This document shows positions 35,016-45,812 of a stretch of 64,000 bases of DNA, in pieces. The stretch covers positions 186,001 through 250,000 of the forward strand of contig JAISUS010000028.1 of NCBI GenBank assembly GCA_031271965.1, written 5' to 3'. The notes under the pieces were generated by a model that was given only the letters and a program-made list of their open reading frames with translations, made no database searches and was not told the DNA's origin. The stretch comes from Prevotella sp. Its GTDB lineage: Bacteria; Bacteroidota; Bacteroidia; Bacteroidales; Dysgonomonadaceae. A program made the translations under genes and the position numbers. Positions within the stretch are counted from its first letter, which is position 1. Every line of letters begins with the position of its first letter.

Positions 35016-37760
35016 TTAAATATATTTCTGAATAGTTTCCATTAGAACCTCCTTATGAACGGGTTTTGCCAAAAAATCATTGCACCCCGCATCCAATGCT
35101 TTTTGTATATCTTCGTTATAAGCACTGGCACTGACGGCGATAATAACTGTATCTTGTGAAACTTGACGAATAATTTTTGTCGCTTCAAAACCATTTAGAA
35201 TAGGCATGTATAAATCCATCAATATTATATCAGGATTATATTCTTCAAACATCCTAACAGCATCCATTCCATTCATACTTTGATATAAAGTATATTCTTT
35301 TCCTATCATTGCACTTATCAGGTGAAAGTTATTTTCATCATCGTCAGCAGTCAGAATAGTTAAATTTTTATCAAAAGAATTAGTCTTTATCGAATTGCTG
35401 ATAATGATATCTTCTGCTTGCTTGATATATGTTTGTTCATAAGGAAGGGTAAATATAAAGTCGGTACCTTTTCTTTCCTCGGAAGTTGCAGATATCTCTC
35501 CCCCCAGACGATTTACTATCGAACGGCAAATGGCCAATCCCAAACCTGTACCGACGGCATTATTATCTACTTGCATAAATCGTTCGAATATTTTATCCAA
35601 CTGATCTTTTGCAATCCCTATTCCCGTGTCTTTTACATAGATTTTCACAGTATCGTCCATCACTTCAAATCCATAATTGATATACCCTTTTTTTGTGAAT
35701 TTTTGGGCGTTGATTATAAGATTAGATAAAACTTGATGAACTCTGTTTCTATCAGATAGAATCCATAGCCTTATTCCCATATTGTCATAGACTAAAGTCG
35801 TATCCGGCTGGCATTGCGATGCATATGTTTCATATAGTTCAAAACAAAGCATTCCTAAGTCAAATATCTGAGGGTCAAAATCTACAATTCCCGATTCAAT
35901 CTTTGAAAAATCTAATATCTCATTGACTAATGCTAATAACCGTCTATTATTGGATTCTACAAAATTGAAATAATAGTTTCGTTTTTCCGGTTCGTCAGTT
36001 TCAGCCATTATCCGGGAGAATCCCAATATTGCATTAAGAGGGGTCCTGATCTCATGGCTCATGTTGGATAGGAATGCCGACTTAAGCTTATCCAATTCTT
36101 CAGCTTTTAATTTAGCGGCAGTAAGCTCTTGCTCTATTTTCTTTAGTTCTGTTATATCCCATCCTAGCCCAATTATTAAAGAAGAATTATCAATATCATT
36201 CTTGAATAGCACCTTCAATACATCTACCGATCTGGTTTCTCCTTCATCATTAGTATATTTTTGTAATAGTCTTACCGGTACACCGGTATTATACAACCCT
36301 GTATCTTGTGCCCTATATTGTTCGGCTGTTTCCTGAGGGAAAATATTAAAGTCTGTTTTACCCAAAGGCTCTTCGTCATGTATAAGATAATATTGAGTTG
36401 AAACCTTATTCCAATATATATACTTGAAATCATCGTCTGAGTCCTTTATGAAAACAGAAATAGGCATATTGTCCAAAACGGTGTTCATGAGATGCTTTGC
36501 TCGCTTACTCTCATTCTCTGCATATTTTTGTTTGGTTGTGTTCGACCAATAATTCCAAATATATTTTGTTCCGAAGGTATCTTCAGTAAGATACGAGACG
36601 CAGTCGAAATAAGAAGTCTTGCCAGTTTCTTTATCTGTATAATTTATGCTATACTTATAACTTTCGTTCATTTTTAGCCTCTTCACAATATCATTCCATT
36701 GCTGTCCGCTTAGCTGTTTCAGTTCGGATATCTTATAATTGGTTAATTTTTTTTCATTTGATATATCATTATGGATTCGAAACTGTTCGTTGGCAAATAT
36801 CAACTGTCCATCTTCAACATATACACCGAACATGTGATCTTGCATCACATTGTTCATGAAATTTACAGTTTCAAACTCCCAACGATTTTTAATTACATCA
36901 TCTATGTTTTGTACATAACCTTCTATAATTGTTTCGCCCTTGACTTCATAAACATTAGTCATCTGAGTTCTTACATAAGAAACTATAGAGTAATTATCTT
37001 TTACATACACCCGTCTATAATCCAGATGCTTCCCGTTAAAATTGTTTTCATTCAAATACTGAAAGAAGGCTTCTTTATCAGCAGGGTGTACTTTCGATAT
37101 ATATTCTTCTACGGAGATATTAACTTCTTCCTCAATCGTCGACAGCACATTCCCAAAGCCTGAATAAGATATTTGTCTCGATTTGGGCCTATATCTCCAA
37201 TGTCCTATTTTAGCAATTTTCTCTGTTTCTTTAAGTTTTCGGTTGGCGCTATCCAGCCTGATCTTCATTTGGCTACGTTGCGTTATATCACGATATTGAC
37301 AAAGTATTAAACCATTACCATAACGCTGCATAATACACTTAAAATATATTGTGTTTCTTTTTAAAGGCAAGTCATAATTTTGATTGGAAGTACCACCTTC
37401 TTTAACAACTTTCTCAAAATTAGCTTTTAGGCTGGTTGTCGTTTCTTCGGGGAGCACATCAAATATATTTTTCCCTATAATTTTTTCTACTTTCAAAAAC
37501 CAATGGTTTGACTTTATAATACAGTCAATACACGTTCCATCATTACGAAGTAAGAAAAGAGAGTCGCATGTCTTTAATAATATTTCAAAAGCCCTTTCTT
37601 TGTCATGCAATAAATATTGGTCTTTTTCCAGCGGTGTATAGGATGTTGCACCAATGGTTTGATTGATCAATTCATTTTGCAAAGCAAAATTTTCATATTC
37701 CAACTCTCTTATACGTTGTATCAATTCATTTCTGGAATATTGTCTGTACTTTATATCCAT
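35016..37760 (-). CDS. Multi-PAS hybrid histidine kinase with C-terminal receiver
   Basis: A 914-residue cytoplasmic hybrid kinase. A short coiled coil (1-35) leads into at least four PAS/PAC units (about 55-165, 180-290, 300-410, 425-545). The DHp helix has His569 (LSNMSHEIRTPLN). The HATPase domain is at about 675-775 (NLIINAQKF, DTGIGIA, GTGLGLAI), and the receiver (about 800-914) has the DDD pocket, Asp849 in ILMDLYMP and Lys899 in LAKPV. No membrane span is seen, so it senses an internal signal. No DNA-binding output domain is present, so unlike PUL-type HTCS it must pass its phosphate on. It is the first gene of a two-gene unit with the EEP protein. Confidence 0.93.
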   Translation of the reverse strand: MDIKYRQYSRNELIQRIRELEYENFALQNELINQTIGATSYTPLEKDQYLLHDKERAFEILLKTCDSLFLLRNDGTCIDCIIKSNHWFLKVEKIIGKNIFDVLPEETTTSLKANFEKVVKEGGTSNQNYDLPLKRNTIYFKCIMQRYGNGLILCQYRDITQRSQMKIRLDSANRKLKETEKIAKIGHWRYRPKSRQISYSGFGNVLSTIEEEVNISVEEYISKVHPADKEAFFQYLNENNFNGKHLDYRRVYVKDNYSIVSYVRTQMTNVYEVKGETIIEGYVQNIDDVIKNRWEFETVNFMNNVMQDHMFGVYVEDGQLIFANEQFRIHNDISNEKKLTNYKISELKQLSGQQWNDIVKRLKMNESYKYSINYTDKETGKTSYFDCVSYLTEDTFGTKYIWNYWSNTTKQKYAENESKRAKHLMNTVLDNMPISVFIKDSDDDFKYIYWNKVSTQYYLIHDEEPLGKTDFNIFPQETAEQYRAQDTGLYNTGVPVRLLQKYTNDEGETRSVDVLKVLFKNDIDNSSLIIGLGWDITELKKIEQELTAAKLKAEELDKLKSAFLSNMSHEIRTPLNAILGFSRIMAETDEPEKRNYYFNFVESNNRRLLALVNEILDFSKIESGIVDFDPQIFDLGMLCFELYETYASQCQPDTTLVYDNMGIRLWILSDRNRVHQVLSNLIINAQKFTKKGYINYGFEVMDDTVKIYVKDTGIGIAKDQLDKIFERFMQVDNNAVGTGLGLAICRSIVNRLGGEISATSEERKGTDFIFTLPYEQTYIKQAEDIIISNSIKTNSFDKNLTILTADDDENNFHLISAMIGKEYTLYQSMNGMDAVRMFEEYNPDIILMDLYMPILNGFEATKIIRQVSQDTVIIAVSASAYNEDIQKALDAGCNDFLAKPVHKEVLMETIQKYI

Positions 37761-37988
37761 GTGTTTCTTTATTAAAAACCGGAGTCAGCTATACTTAAAA
37801 TAAAGATGATAATAAAAATACTAATAAAAATACTAACAAGAGTAGAATCGTTTAATCTTAACCTAATTTATTTTAGGTTTTTACTCTTGGAAAGTTACAA
37901 ATAAATAGCTCTATTTATTTAGTGCAAATATCGTTCAAAAAATTGGACTATTTTAGTTTGTGGTGCACGAAATAAAACAAAAAAATCA

Positions 37989-37996
37989 TATATTTG
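37989..37996 (+). promoter_or_regulatory. Candidate -7 box for the NfeD-like/flotillin operon
   Basis: TATATTTG is a perfect TAnnTTTG match 45 bases upstream of the NfeD-like start. A TTTG at 37957-37960 is 28 bases upstream, longer than the usual spacer. Confidence 0.4.
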
Positions 37997-38040
37997 CATT
38001 AAGCCGACTATAATTTAATTAAAATAAAAGCGCGACTATT

Positions 38041-38616
38041 ATGAAAGAGTTTTTTTCGAGCATGGATGCCACACAGCAAGTATACTGGTATATAGCTATA
38101 ATAGCCAGTGTTATTTTTATTATACAAACAATCATGACCTTTATTGGTGCTGATTCTGATACAGGAATGGATGCAGACTTTGACAGCAATCTGGATGGCG
38201 GAGATCATCCGTTTCAGTTATTCTCGTTGCGTAATCTAATAAACTTTTTTCTTGGATTTGGGTGGACAGGAGTCTCTTTGTTTGGTTCTATAGAAAATAA
38301 ATTCTTATTAGGCGTTATTGCTTTTATAGTCGGGCTCATATTTATAGCTGTATTCTTTATTGTGATAAAAGCTTTAATGAGGTTATCAGAAGATAATACC
38401 TTTAATATTGAAGAAACTATTGGGAAAACAGCCGATGTTTATATGAACATACCAGCGGCAAAATCCGGTAAAGGAAAAGTTTTTATCAGTGTAAAAGGCA
38501 CTACACACGAATTAAATGCCATAACCGCTAATGCCAGTGATATAAGAAATGGTTCTATTGTGAAGGTATTGGCTGTAGAAGGTGATGTGCTCGTAGTCTC
38601 GCCATTAAATGAATAA
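38041..38616 (+). CDS. NfeD-like membrane protein, flotillin partner
   Basis: A 191-residue protein with a membrane span at about 15-37, two more at about 75-115, and a C-terminal OB-fold-like beta domain (about 125-190: IGKTADVYMNIP, GKVFISVKGTTHELNA). This is the layout of NfeD/YuaF-type proteins, which are nearly always next to flotillin genes. An acidic stretch (DSDTGMDADFDSNLDGGDH) lies between the first two spans. It is 33 bases before the flotillin gene and should sit with it in the inner membrane. Confidence 0.85.
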   Translation: MKEFFSSMDATQQVYWYIAIIASVIFIIQTIMTFIGADSDTGMDADFDSNLDGGDHPFQLFSLRNLINFFLGFGWTGVSLFGSIENKFLLGVIAFIVGLIFIAVFFIVIKALMRLSEDNTFNIEETIGKTADVYMNIPAAKSGKGKVFISVKGTTHELNAITANASDIRNGSIVKVLAVEGDVLVVSPLNE

Positions 38617-38649
38617 AAAGACAAACGCATATAACTTAATAATTAAACT

Positions 38650-40212
38650 ATGATTGAAGGATTATTTGGAGGAGGAATTACAATAGGTGTAGTTCTCGTA
38701 GTAGTTGTGATAGTCGTTATTCTGGCTATGACGTCTAGGTATAAACGCTGTCCGTCGGACAAAATATTGGTCGTATATGGGAGAACCGGTGGCGCTTCGG
38801 CCAAATGTATACATGGTGGTGGTGCATTTATCTGGCCCGTAGTACAGGATTATGCCTATCTTGACCTGAAACCTATATCCATTGAAGCAAATCTGACCAG
38901 TGCATTGAGTAAACAAAACATTCGTGTAGACGTACCTTGTCGTTTTACTATTGCCATTTCTACAGAAAAGGAAAATATGAATAATGCTGCGGAAAGATTG
39001 TTGGGATTAACTACATCGCAGATACAAGAACTGGCAAAAGATATTTTATTCGGGCAGTTGCGTTTGGTTATTGCGACAATGATGATTGAAGAAATTAACT
39101 CTGACCGCGATAAATTCTTAGATAATATTTCAAAGAATGTAGATACAGAACTACGTAAGATCGGGTTGAAATTAATAAATGTAAACGTAACCGATATTAA
39201 TGACGAATCTGGTTATATTGAAGCTTTGGGTAAAGAAGCTGCCGCGAAAGCCATTAATGAGGCAAAGGTTAGTGTAGCTGAACAAGAGAAAATAGGAGAA
39301 ACAGGGAAGGCTGTTGCCGATAGACAACGTGATGTCCAGATAGCTGAAACGCATAGAGATAGAGATGTTCAGATAGCTATTGCTCAAAAAGACAAGGAAG
39401 TAAGTATAGCCGGTGCATTTAGAGACGAATCTATTGGTAAAGCTGAAGCGGACAGAGATACCCGTGTTAAAACAGCCGAAGCGAATGCAATAGCAGTAAA
39501 AGGTGAAAATACAGCTAAAATAGAAATTGCAGGCTCTGATGCCTTACGCCGTGAAAAAGAAGCTGAAGCATTGAAGCTAGCCGTATCGGCAGAAAAAGTG
39601 CAACAGGCAAGAGCTTTGGAAGAAGCCTATTCAGCTGAACAAAAAGCGGAGATGGCTCGTTCGGAACGTGAGCGTTCAACTCAAATTGCTAACGTGGTTG
39701 TTCCTGCCGAAATTGAAAAACAAAAGGTTATAATTGAAGCACAGGCAGTTGCAGAACGTTTAAGAGAACAGGCTAGGGGAGAGGCCGATGCTATCTTCGC
39801 TAAAATGGATGCAGAAGCCCGGGGCTTGTTCGAAATACTATCTAAACAAGCTGAAGGTTACAAGGGCGTTGTAGGCGCAGCAGGCGGAGATCCGGTAGCT
39901 GCTTATCAGTTGTTATTAATAGAGAAGCTTCCTGAACTTGTTAAGACTCAGGTGGAAGCTATTAAGAATATTAAGATCGATAAGATTACTGTTTGGGATT
40001 CTCCGGGAACTAATCCAAACGGGAATACAACAACAGCTAATTTCGTTTCCGGACTCATGAAGTCTGTGCCTCCGTTAAATGACCTATTTAATATGGCAGG
40101 TTTGAATTTACCTTCTTATCTGAAAGGTGACGCTGAACAATCAGGTGTAACGATACCTCTGAAACCAGCAGAAGAGAAAGAAGAGAAGAATAAAAAAGAA
40201 TCTAAAGGATAA
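38650..40212 (+). CDS. Flotillin-family SPFH protein
   Basis: A 520-residue YuaG/YqiK-type flotillin. A single N-terminal membrane segment (about 5-27, GIVLVVVVIVVILAM-like) is followed by the SPFH domain (about 30-200). A long Ala/Glu/Lys-rich coiled coil (about 200-410) contains repeated 'DRDVQIA', 'EAEALKLA' and 'QARGEADAI' motifs, and the tail is variable and Lys/Glu-rich. Flotillins form large membrane-bound oligomers that organise inner-membrane domains; the client here is unknown. It ends directly in a strong 20-bp terminator. Confidence 0.93.
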   Translation: MIEGLFGGGITIGVVLVVVVIVVILAMTSRYKRCPSDKILVVYGRTGGASAKCIHGGGAFIWPVVQDYAYLDLKPISIEANLTSALSKQNIRVDVPCRFTIAISTEKENMNNAAERLLGLTTSQIQELAKDILFGQLRLVIATMMIEEINSDRDKFLDNISKNVDTELRKIGLKLINVNVTDINDESGYIEALGKEAAAKAINEAKVSVAEQEKIGETGKAVADRQRDVQIAETHRDRDVQIAIAQKDKEVSIAGAFRDESIGKAEADRDTRVKTAEANAIAVKGENTAKIEIAGSDALRREKEAEALKLAVSAEKVQQARALEEAYSAEQKAEMARSERERSTQIANVVVPAEIEKQKVIIEAQAVAERLREQARGEADAIFAKMDAEARGLFEILSKQAEGYKGVVGAAGGDPVAAYQLLLIEKLPELVKTQVEAIKNIKIDKITVWDSPGTNPNGNTTTANFVSGLMKSVPPLNDLFNMAGLNLPSYLKGDAEQSGVTIPLKPAEEKEEKNKKESKG

Positions 40213-40252
40213 TAATAAAAGGGCCACATTTCAATGTGGCCCTTTTATTATT
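40211..40252. terminator. Very strong palindromic terminator after flotillin
   Basis: A perfect 20-bp inverted repeat with a 2-base loop: arms 40211-40230 (core AAAAGGGCCACATT) and 40233-40252 (core AATGTGGCCCTTTT). A-rich and T-rich flanks on both sides make it bidirectional. It begins at the flotillin stop codon and also ends the convergent transcript of the secreted protein. Confidence 0.9.
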
Positions 40253-40262
40253 ATATTCTAAT

Positions 40263-40346
40263 TTATTCTTGTAATTCAGGCTGTATTAATATAGGATCAA
40301 CATGTCCTAGCCCCAACCCGCCTATGTGAGGTAATTGTAGCATCAT
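40263..40346 (-). CDS. Possible 27-residue peptide
   Basis: A short minus-strand frame from ATG-ATG at 40346, preceded by AAAGG at a normal Shine-Dalgarno distance. It encodes a peptide rich in Gly, Leu and Pro (MMLQLPHIGGLGLGH, then VDPILIQPELQE). It lies between the end of the 300-residue secreted protein gene and the shared terminator, so it could be on the same transcript. At this length the frame may well be chance. Confidence 0.2.
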   Translation of the reverse strand: MMLQLPHIGGLGLGHVDPILIQPELQE

Positions 40347-40443
40347 CCTTTCAGTTTTCAAGACATATATATGAAAATAATTAATTAAAGGAAAGTTACC
40401 GGAGCGTTAACAGTTATGTCGTTGCAGTTACAACAAAATAAAT

Positions 40444-41346
40444 TCAATCTATTTTCAATATCTGTGTTACTTGCACACTAATATTGTTAGGTAAACCTGT
40501 GGAAGCAGCGGTATCTACACCAAAATAAATTTTGTAACCTTTGTGGTTTGTATTGGAATCTTCAAGCGTTGAAAAAAACAAAGAGAACGGTGCCACATGT
40601 CCGGTATCAAGTCCACCGGGAACAACTATTGCTTGTGAAAAGACAGAGTTATCGCTGTCATTATCAACAATATCTACTTTGAAGTACCGTGTTGACGTTG
40701 GTGGATTGTTTCCCATTTTGAACTCAAAACCTATCCGCCAGAAGGTTGGGATACCTATGGGCGTTTTTTCTACTAATAAAGCTCCGTCACCACCCAAACT
40801 TGATGTAATAACATCTGATACGTTTTTTGTGTAAGGAGACCAAACTCCAATAATATATTGGGGACCGATTTTCGCCGATGCATTTTGCAAAAGCAAACCA
40901 TATGACTGCCGTCCGGTTAATGTAACAAAATCTGATTGATTAACATTTATAAGTATGCCTGTCTGATTTCCGGCATTTGCCTCATTTGTTCCGGGCAGAT
41001 TCAACCACTGCGTCCCATCCCAGATATAAATGCCTTTTTTGATAGGTGTACTGGCAGTAGCATCTTCATGTATGTTATATACTGTTAGGCCTGTATGCTT
41101 CTCATTCTCAGCTGTATCGTATCCAGTATTAAACATCGGGTAAAGCTTAGATAAATCGGTAAGGGCTACCCTTGGTAACATCACACCTTTATCTGCATTT
41201 TTCGATCCATCGGTAACGTTTTGAATATTCTTTAGCTGCAACAAAGCACCACTTACAGGCTCCTCTCCCAGGCCGACCGTGACCTGAGCGGTTATGCAAC
41301 CATAACAAGCTATCAAAAATAATAGCGCATAAAATTTGTGTTTCAT
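40444..41346 (-). CDS. Secreted Bacteroidota protein of unknown function
   Basis: A 300-residue protein with a signal peptide (MKHKFYALLFLIACYGCITAQ, cleavage near AQV; the internal CYGC is not a good lipobox). The mature start VTVGLGEEPVSGALLQLKN, with GVMLPRVALTDL and YNIHEDAT...KGIYIWDGTQWLNL, is a module found at the N-terminus of many exported Bacteroidota proteins in which the text 'GVMLPRV' is conserved. The C-terminal half (about 125-300) is beta-rich, perhaps a jelly-roll. It is a single gene with a 14-bp palindrome 41 bases upstream. The function is unknown. Confidence 0.75.
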   Translation of the reverse strand: MKHKFYALLFLIACYGCITAQVTVGLGEEPVSGALLQLKNIQNVTDGSKNADKGVMLPRVALTDLSKLYPMFNTGYDTAENEKHTGLTVYNIHEDATASTPIKKGIYIWDGTQWLNLPGTNEANAGNQTGILINVNQSDFVTLTGRQSYGLLLQNASAKIGPQYIIGVWSPYTKNVSDVITSSLGGDGALLVEKTPIGIPTFWRIGFEFKMGNNPPTSTRYFKVDIVDNDSDNSVFSQAIVVPGGLDTGHVAPFSLFFSTLEDSNTNHKGYKIYFGVDTAASTGLPNNISVQVTQILKID

Positions 41347-41623
41347 ATTGTATCTAATAAAAAAGTTTAGATAACTTTATTGTTATAAGTACTAGTACTT
41401 AGTAATTAATAACAATTTATTTTTTATATTGTTTTGCATTTTCCTAATTAATTTACAAATATGGACGCTCCATTGCTTTTATCTGACAGGAAAGAAAAAA
41501 TATGATATAATACGTGGTAAGATTTTGCCTTCATAGTATATATTTCTAAAAGATTCTCTAAGTATAAAGATGATTTTTGAGTTAAAGAAGCTGCAAGCAG
41601 ATTAATTTTTCTCGGAAATAAAG

Positions 41624-41648
41624 AGCCCCGTGCATCTGCACAGGGGCT
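41624..41648 (-). terminator. G/C-rich hairpin in a gene-free region
   Basis: AGCCCC-GTGC (41624-41633) pairs with GCAC-A-GGGGCT (41638-41648) with a 4-base loop and one bulged A. On the minus strand it is followed by CTTTATTT, as a weak Rho-independent terminator would be. No gene on either strand explains it. Confidence 0.4.
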
Positions 41649-41884
41649 ACTTCAGCAACTATAATAAAAAACACTAGATTTTAGCTCACGCTAAAGTTAT
41701 ATTTACTGTGTGAAACTTGTTGATTAATGCACCTTTTATCAATTAACCTATTCTTATTTTAATAAACAAAATTAGATCGTTTTAGTTTAATCGGCATATT
41801 CTATTTCTTACATTATAAAAGAATAATTAACAAAAAATCCTTATTTATAACCTGTCAAAATAACAATAAATTTAAATTATTTTT

Positions 41885-41892
41885 TACCTTTG
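41885..41892 (+). promoter_or_regulatory. -7 box before the P-loop kinase-like gene
   Basis: TACCTTTG matches TAnnTTTG and lies 59 bases before the ATG at 41952. No clear -33 TTG is found upstream. Confidence 0.45.
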
Positions 41893-41951
41893 TTTAATCC
41901 ATAAAAAGGAATTTACTCTTTTTGTATTAATTTAATCACATATAAAGCATT

Positions 41952-43685
41952 ATGTTACATGAATTTACGCTTTCGAGAGGAAGAGTTATGATCAACTTTA
42001 CGTTGAAATATTGCGATACCAAACAAAAACTTCTCAATAGTTATGGTTTTCGACGTGTAGTAGAGTCTTTTATCAAACAAGTGTTAAAAAAAGATGAAGT
42101 CGTAATATATGATTTCTATATTGATCATTTTACCAACGAAGATGACCTGGTTAACTCATTTATAGAAGTGCTTAAACTGCTTACTGTTTTTGAAGTAAGA
42201 GAAGTCGTAGCAGTAGATAATAAATATTCGAAATTCTTTGAAGATAAAGACTTGTTTATAGAAGTAACCGAATTACTATTTGCCTATTGGAAAAAATTAG
42301 AGCGTTACACAATAGTAAGAAATAACCGGCTTGGTGAAGGTTTACAAAATGTACGTTTCATACAGGCTAACGACATGTTTAACGAATTGATCTTATCTAC
42401 CGGGCGGAGAATCCAAACTACAGTAAACGGTCATGAAACCCGCATATTCCGCCAATCAGTAGCCGGAGCAAATGCTGGCCTGACATTGAATGATGTAAGC
42501 TGGAATTGCCCGATGGAATATAAAGGATTAGCCTCTATTCCATTTATAAGTACAGTTGTATTTCAACCTCCATATATATCTTATACCAAAAGAAATACGA
42601 GAGATGGAATTTTCCAGGAACATAGCCAAAACCCATTAGAGAATATTGTTTTAAACGAGGATGACTGGTTTGTATTTCCTGTGAAAGTAGGCCATAAACT
42701 TACATTCGTTTATTTCCACAAGGACTTTATGGTACATGGAATAGGATTGTCCAATTTGTTTGAGTTGGCTACAGAAAACGAATATATAGGAAGGAAACCA
42801 GAGATGATATATGTCTTCGGTTATCCTGATGGACACGAAGAAAAGCGGACTTTCTATTATAAAGATAAAAAGAATGATATACTGATAGGATACGCAAACT
42901 ATTGCGATGATATAGATTACTTTGGCTACATGAAGAAAATGTTGCTGACATTACACAATGTGAAGCAAATAGAAGACAAATGTTTGCCGATACACGGAGC
43001 CATGGTAAATATAGTTTTGCGCAATGGTACAGAGTCCAACATTATCATTATGGGAGACAGTGGAGCCGGTAAATCTGAAAGCTTGGAAGCATTCAGAACC
43101 CTTAACGAGAACTACATCCGCCACATGCGTGTCATTTTCGACGATATGGGATATCTGAAAAAAGAAGATGACGGCTCAATAAAAGCATATGGTACAGAAA
43201 TTGGAGCATTTGTCAGAGTCGACGATCTTGACCCTGCATACGCTTTTGCCCAATTGGACAGAGGAGTGTATACCAATATGGATAAAGTCAACGCCCGTGT
43301 AACAATTCCTATATCTACATATGAAATAATCTCAAGGGGGTATCCTATTGACTATTTTCTATATGCGAACAACTACAATGAGGCCGATAAAAAAATCCTT
43401 ATATATGACGACTTGGATAAAGCAATTAACGTATTCGAAGATGGCGCACGTAAGGCCAAAGGCACAACAACAGAAAAAGGACTGGTGAAATCATACTTTG
43501 CTAATCCATTTGGCCCGGTTCAAGAACGTAAGGCCACCGAAAAGCTTGTGAGGAGTTATTTTAAAGAGATGAAAGATGCAGGGGTATTGATAGGAGAAAT
43601 ACATACCTCTCTGGCTATTGACGGACGGGCAAAAGACGGTCCTCGAGAGGCTGCCGAAGAGCTCTTTACTCTAATTAATGAATAA
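41952..43685 (+). CDS. Large P-loop protein of the HprK/PEP-carboxykinase superfamily
   Basis: A 577-residue cytoplasmic protein with no signal peptide. The C-terminal half has a Walker A loop GDSGAGKSES (368-377) preceded by a beta-strand IIIM and by LPIHGAMVNI, and an acidic DDMGYL (397-402). This order (strand, P-loop with KS, Asp pair) is that of HPr kinase and PEPCK-like enzymes. The N-terminal 340 residues are not recognisable. HprK is usually about 310 residues and PEPCK has GTGKTT, so it is neither in the strict sense. It has its own -7 box and a terminator at 43693-43722, so it stands alone. Substrate unknown. Confidence 0.75.
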   Translation: MLHEFTLSRGRVMINFTLKYCDTKQKLLNSYGFRRVVESFIKQVLKKDEVVIYDFYIDHFTNEDDLVNSFIEVLKLLTVFEVREVVAVDNKYSKFFEDKDLFIEVTELLFAYWKKLERYTIVRNNRLGEGLQNVRFIQANDMFNELILSTGRRIQTTVNGHETRIFRQSVAGANAGLTLNDVSWNCPMEYKGLASIPFISTVVFQPPYISYTKRNTRDGIFQEHSQNPLENIVLNEDDWFVFPVKVGHKLTFVYFHKDFMVHGIGLSNLFELATENEYIGRKPEMIYVFGYPDGHEEKRTFYYKDKKNDILIGYANYCDDIDYFGYMKKMLLTLHNVKQIEDKCLPIHGAMVNIVLRNGTESNIIIMGDSGAGKSESLEAFRTLNENYIRHMRVIFDDMGYLKKEDDGSIKAYGTEIGAFVRVDDLDPAYAFAQLDRGVYTNMDKVNARVTIPISTYEIISRGYPIDYFLYANNYNEADKKILIYDDLDKAINVFEDGARKAKGTTTEKGLVKSYFANPFGPVQERKATEKLVRSYFKEMKDAGVLIGEIHTSLAIDGRAKDGPREAAEELFTLINE

Positions 43686-43692
43686 TAAAAAG

Positions 43693-43722
43693 ATAGAGCC
43701 TTACAAATAAGTGAGGCTCTAT
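43693..43722 (+). terminator. Terminator after the P-loop gene
   Basis: ATAGAGCCT (43693-43701) pairs with AGGCTCTAT (43714-43722), extended by a U-G and an A-U pair inside and followed by TTATAT. It begins 8 bases after the stop codon. Confidence 0.75.
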
Positions 43723-43759
43723 TTATATGTAAATATCTAATTCTGAAAAATACATAAAA

Positions 43760-45811
<2,052 letters not shown>

Positions 45812-45812
<1 letters not shown>

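Larger units (their letters stand above)
41347..41951. other. 605-base gap with palindrome, hairpins and promoter boxes
   Basis: No credible protein gene is present. The region contains a perfect palindrome AAGTACTAGTACTT at 41387-41400, a G/C-rich hairpin at 41624-41648, a small TTTAGC/GCTAAA hairpin at 41680-41695, a minus-strand -7-like TAATTTTG at 41767-41774 and a plus-strand -7 box at 41885-41892. The minus-strand box followed by two hairpins could mark a small RNA. Confidence 0.5.

Noticed and set aside
36771..37163. 130-codon plus-strand frame inside the hybrid kinase gene
   Set aside because: Antisense to PAS domains, Tyr/Ile/His-rich, no promoter or partner; a shadow.
41952..43685. 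Phosphoenolpyruvate carboxykinase call
   Set aside because: The loop reads GDSGAGKS rather than the PEPCK GLSGTGKTT, and other PEPCK motifs are not visible.
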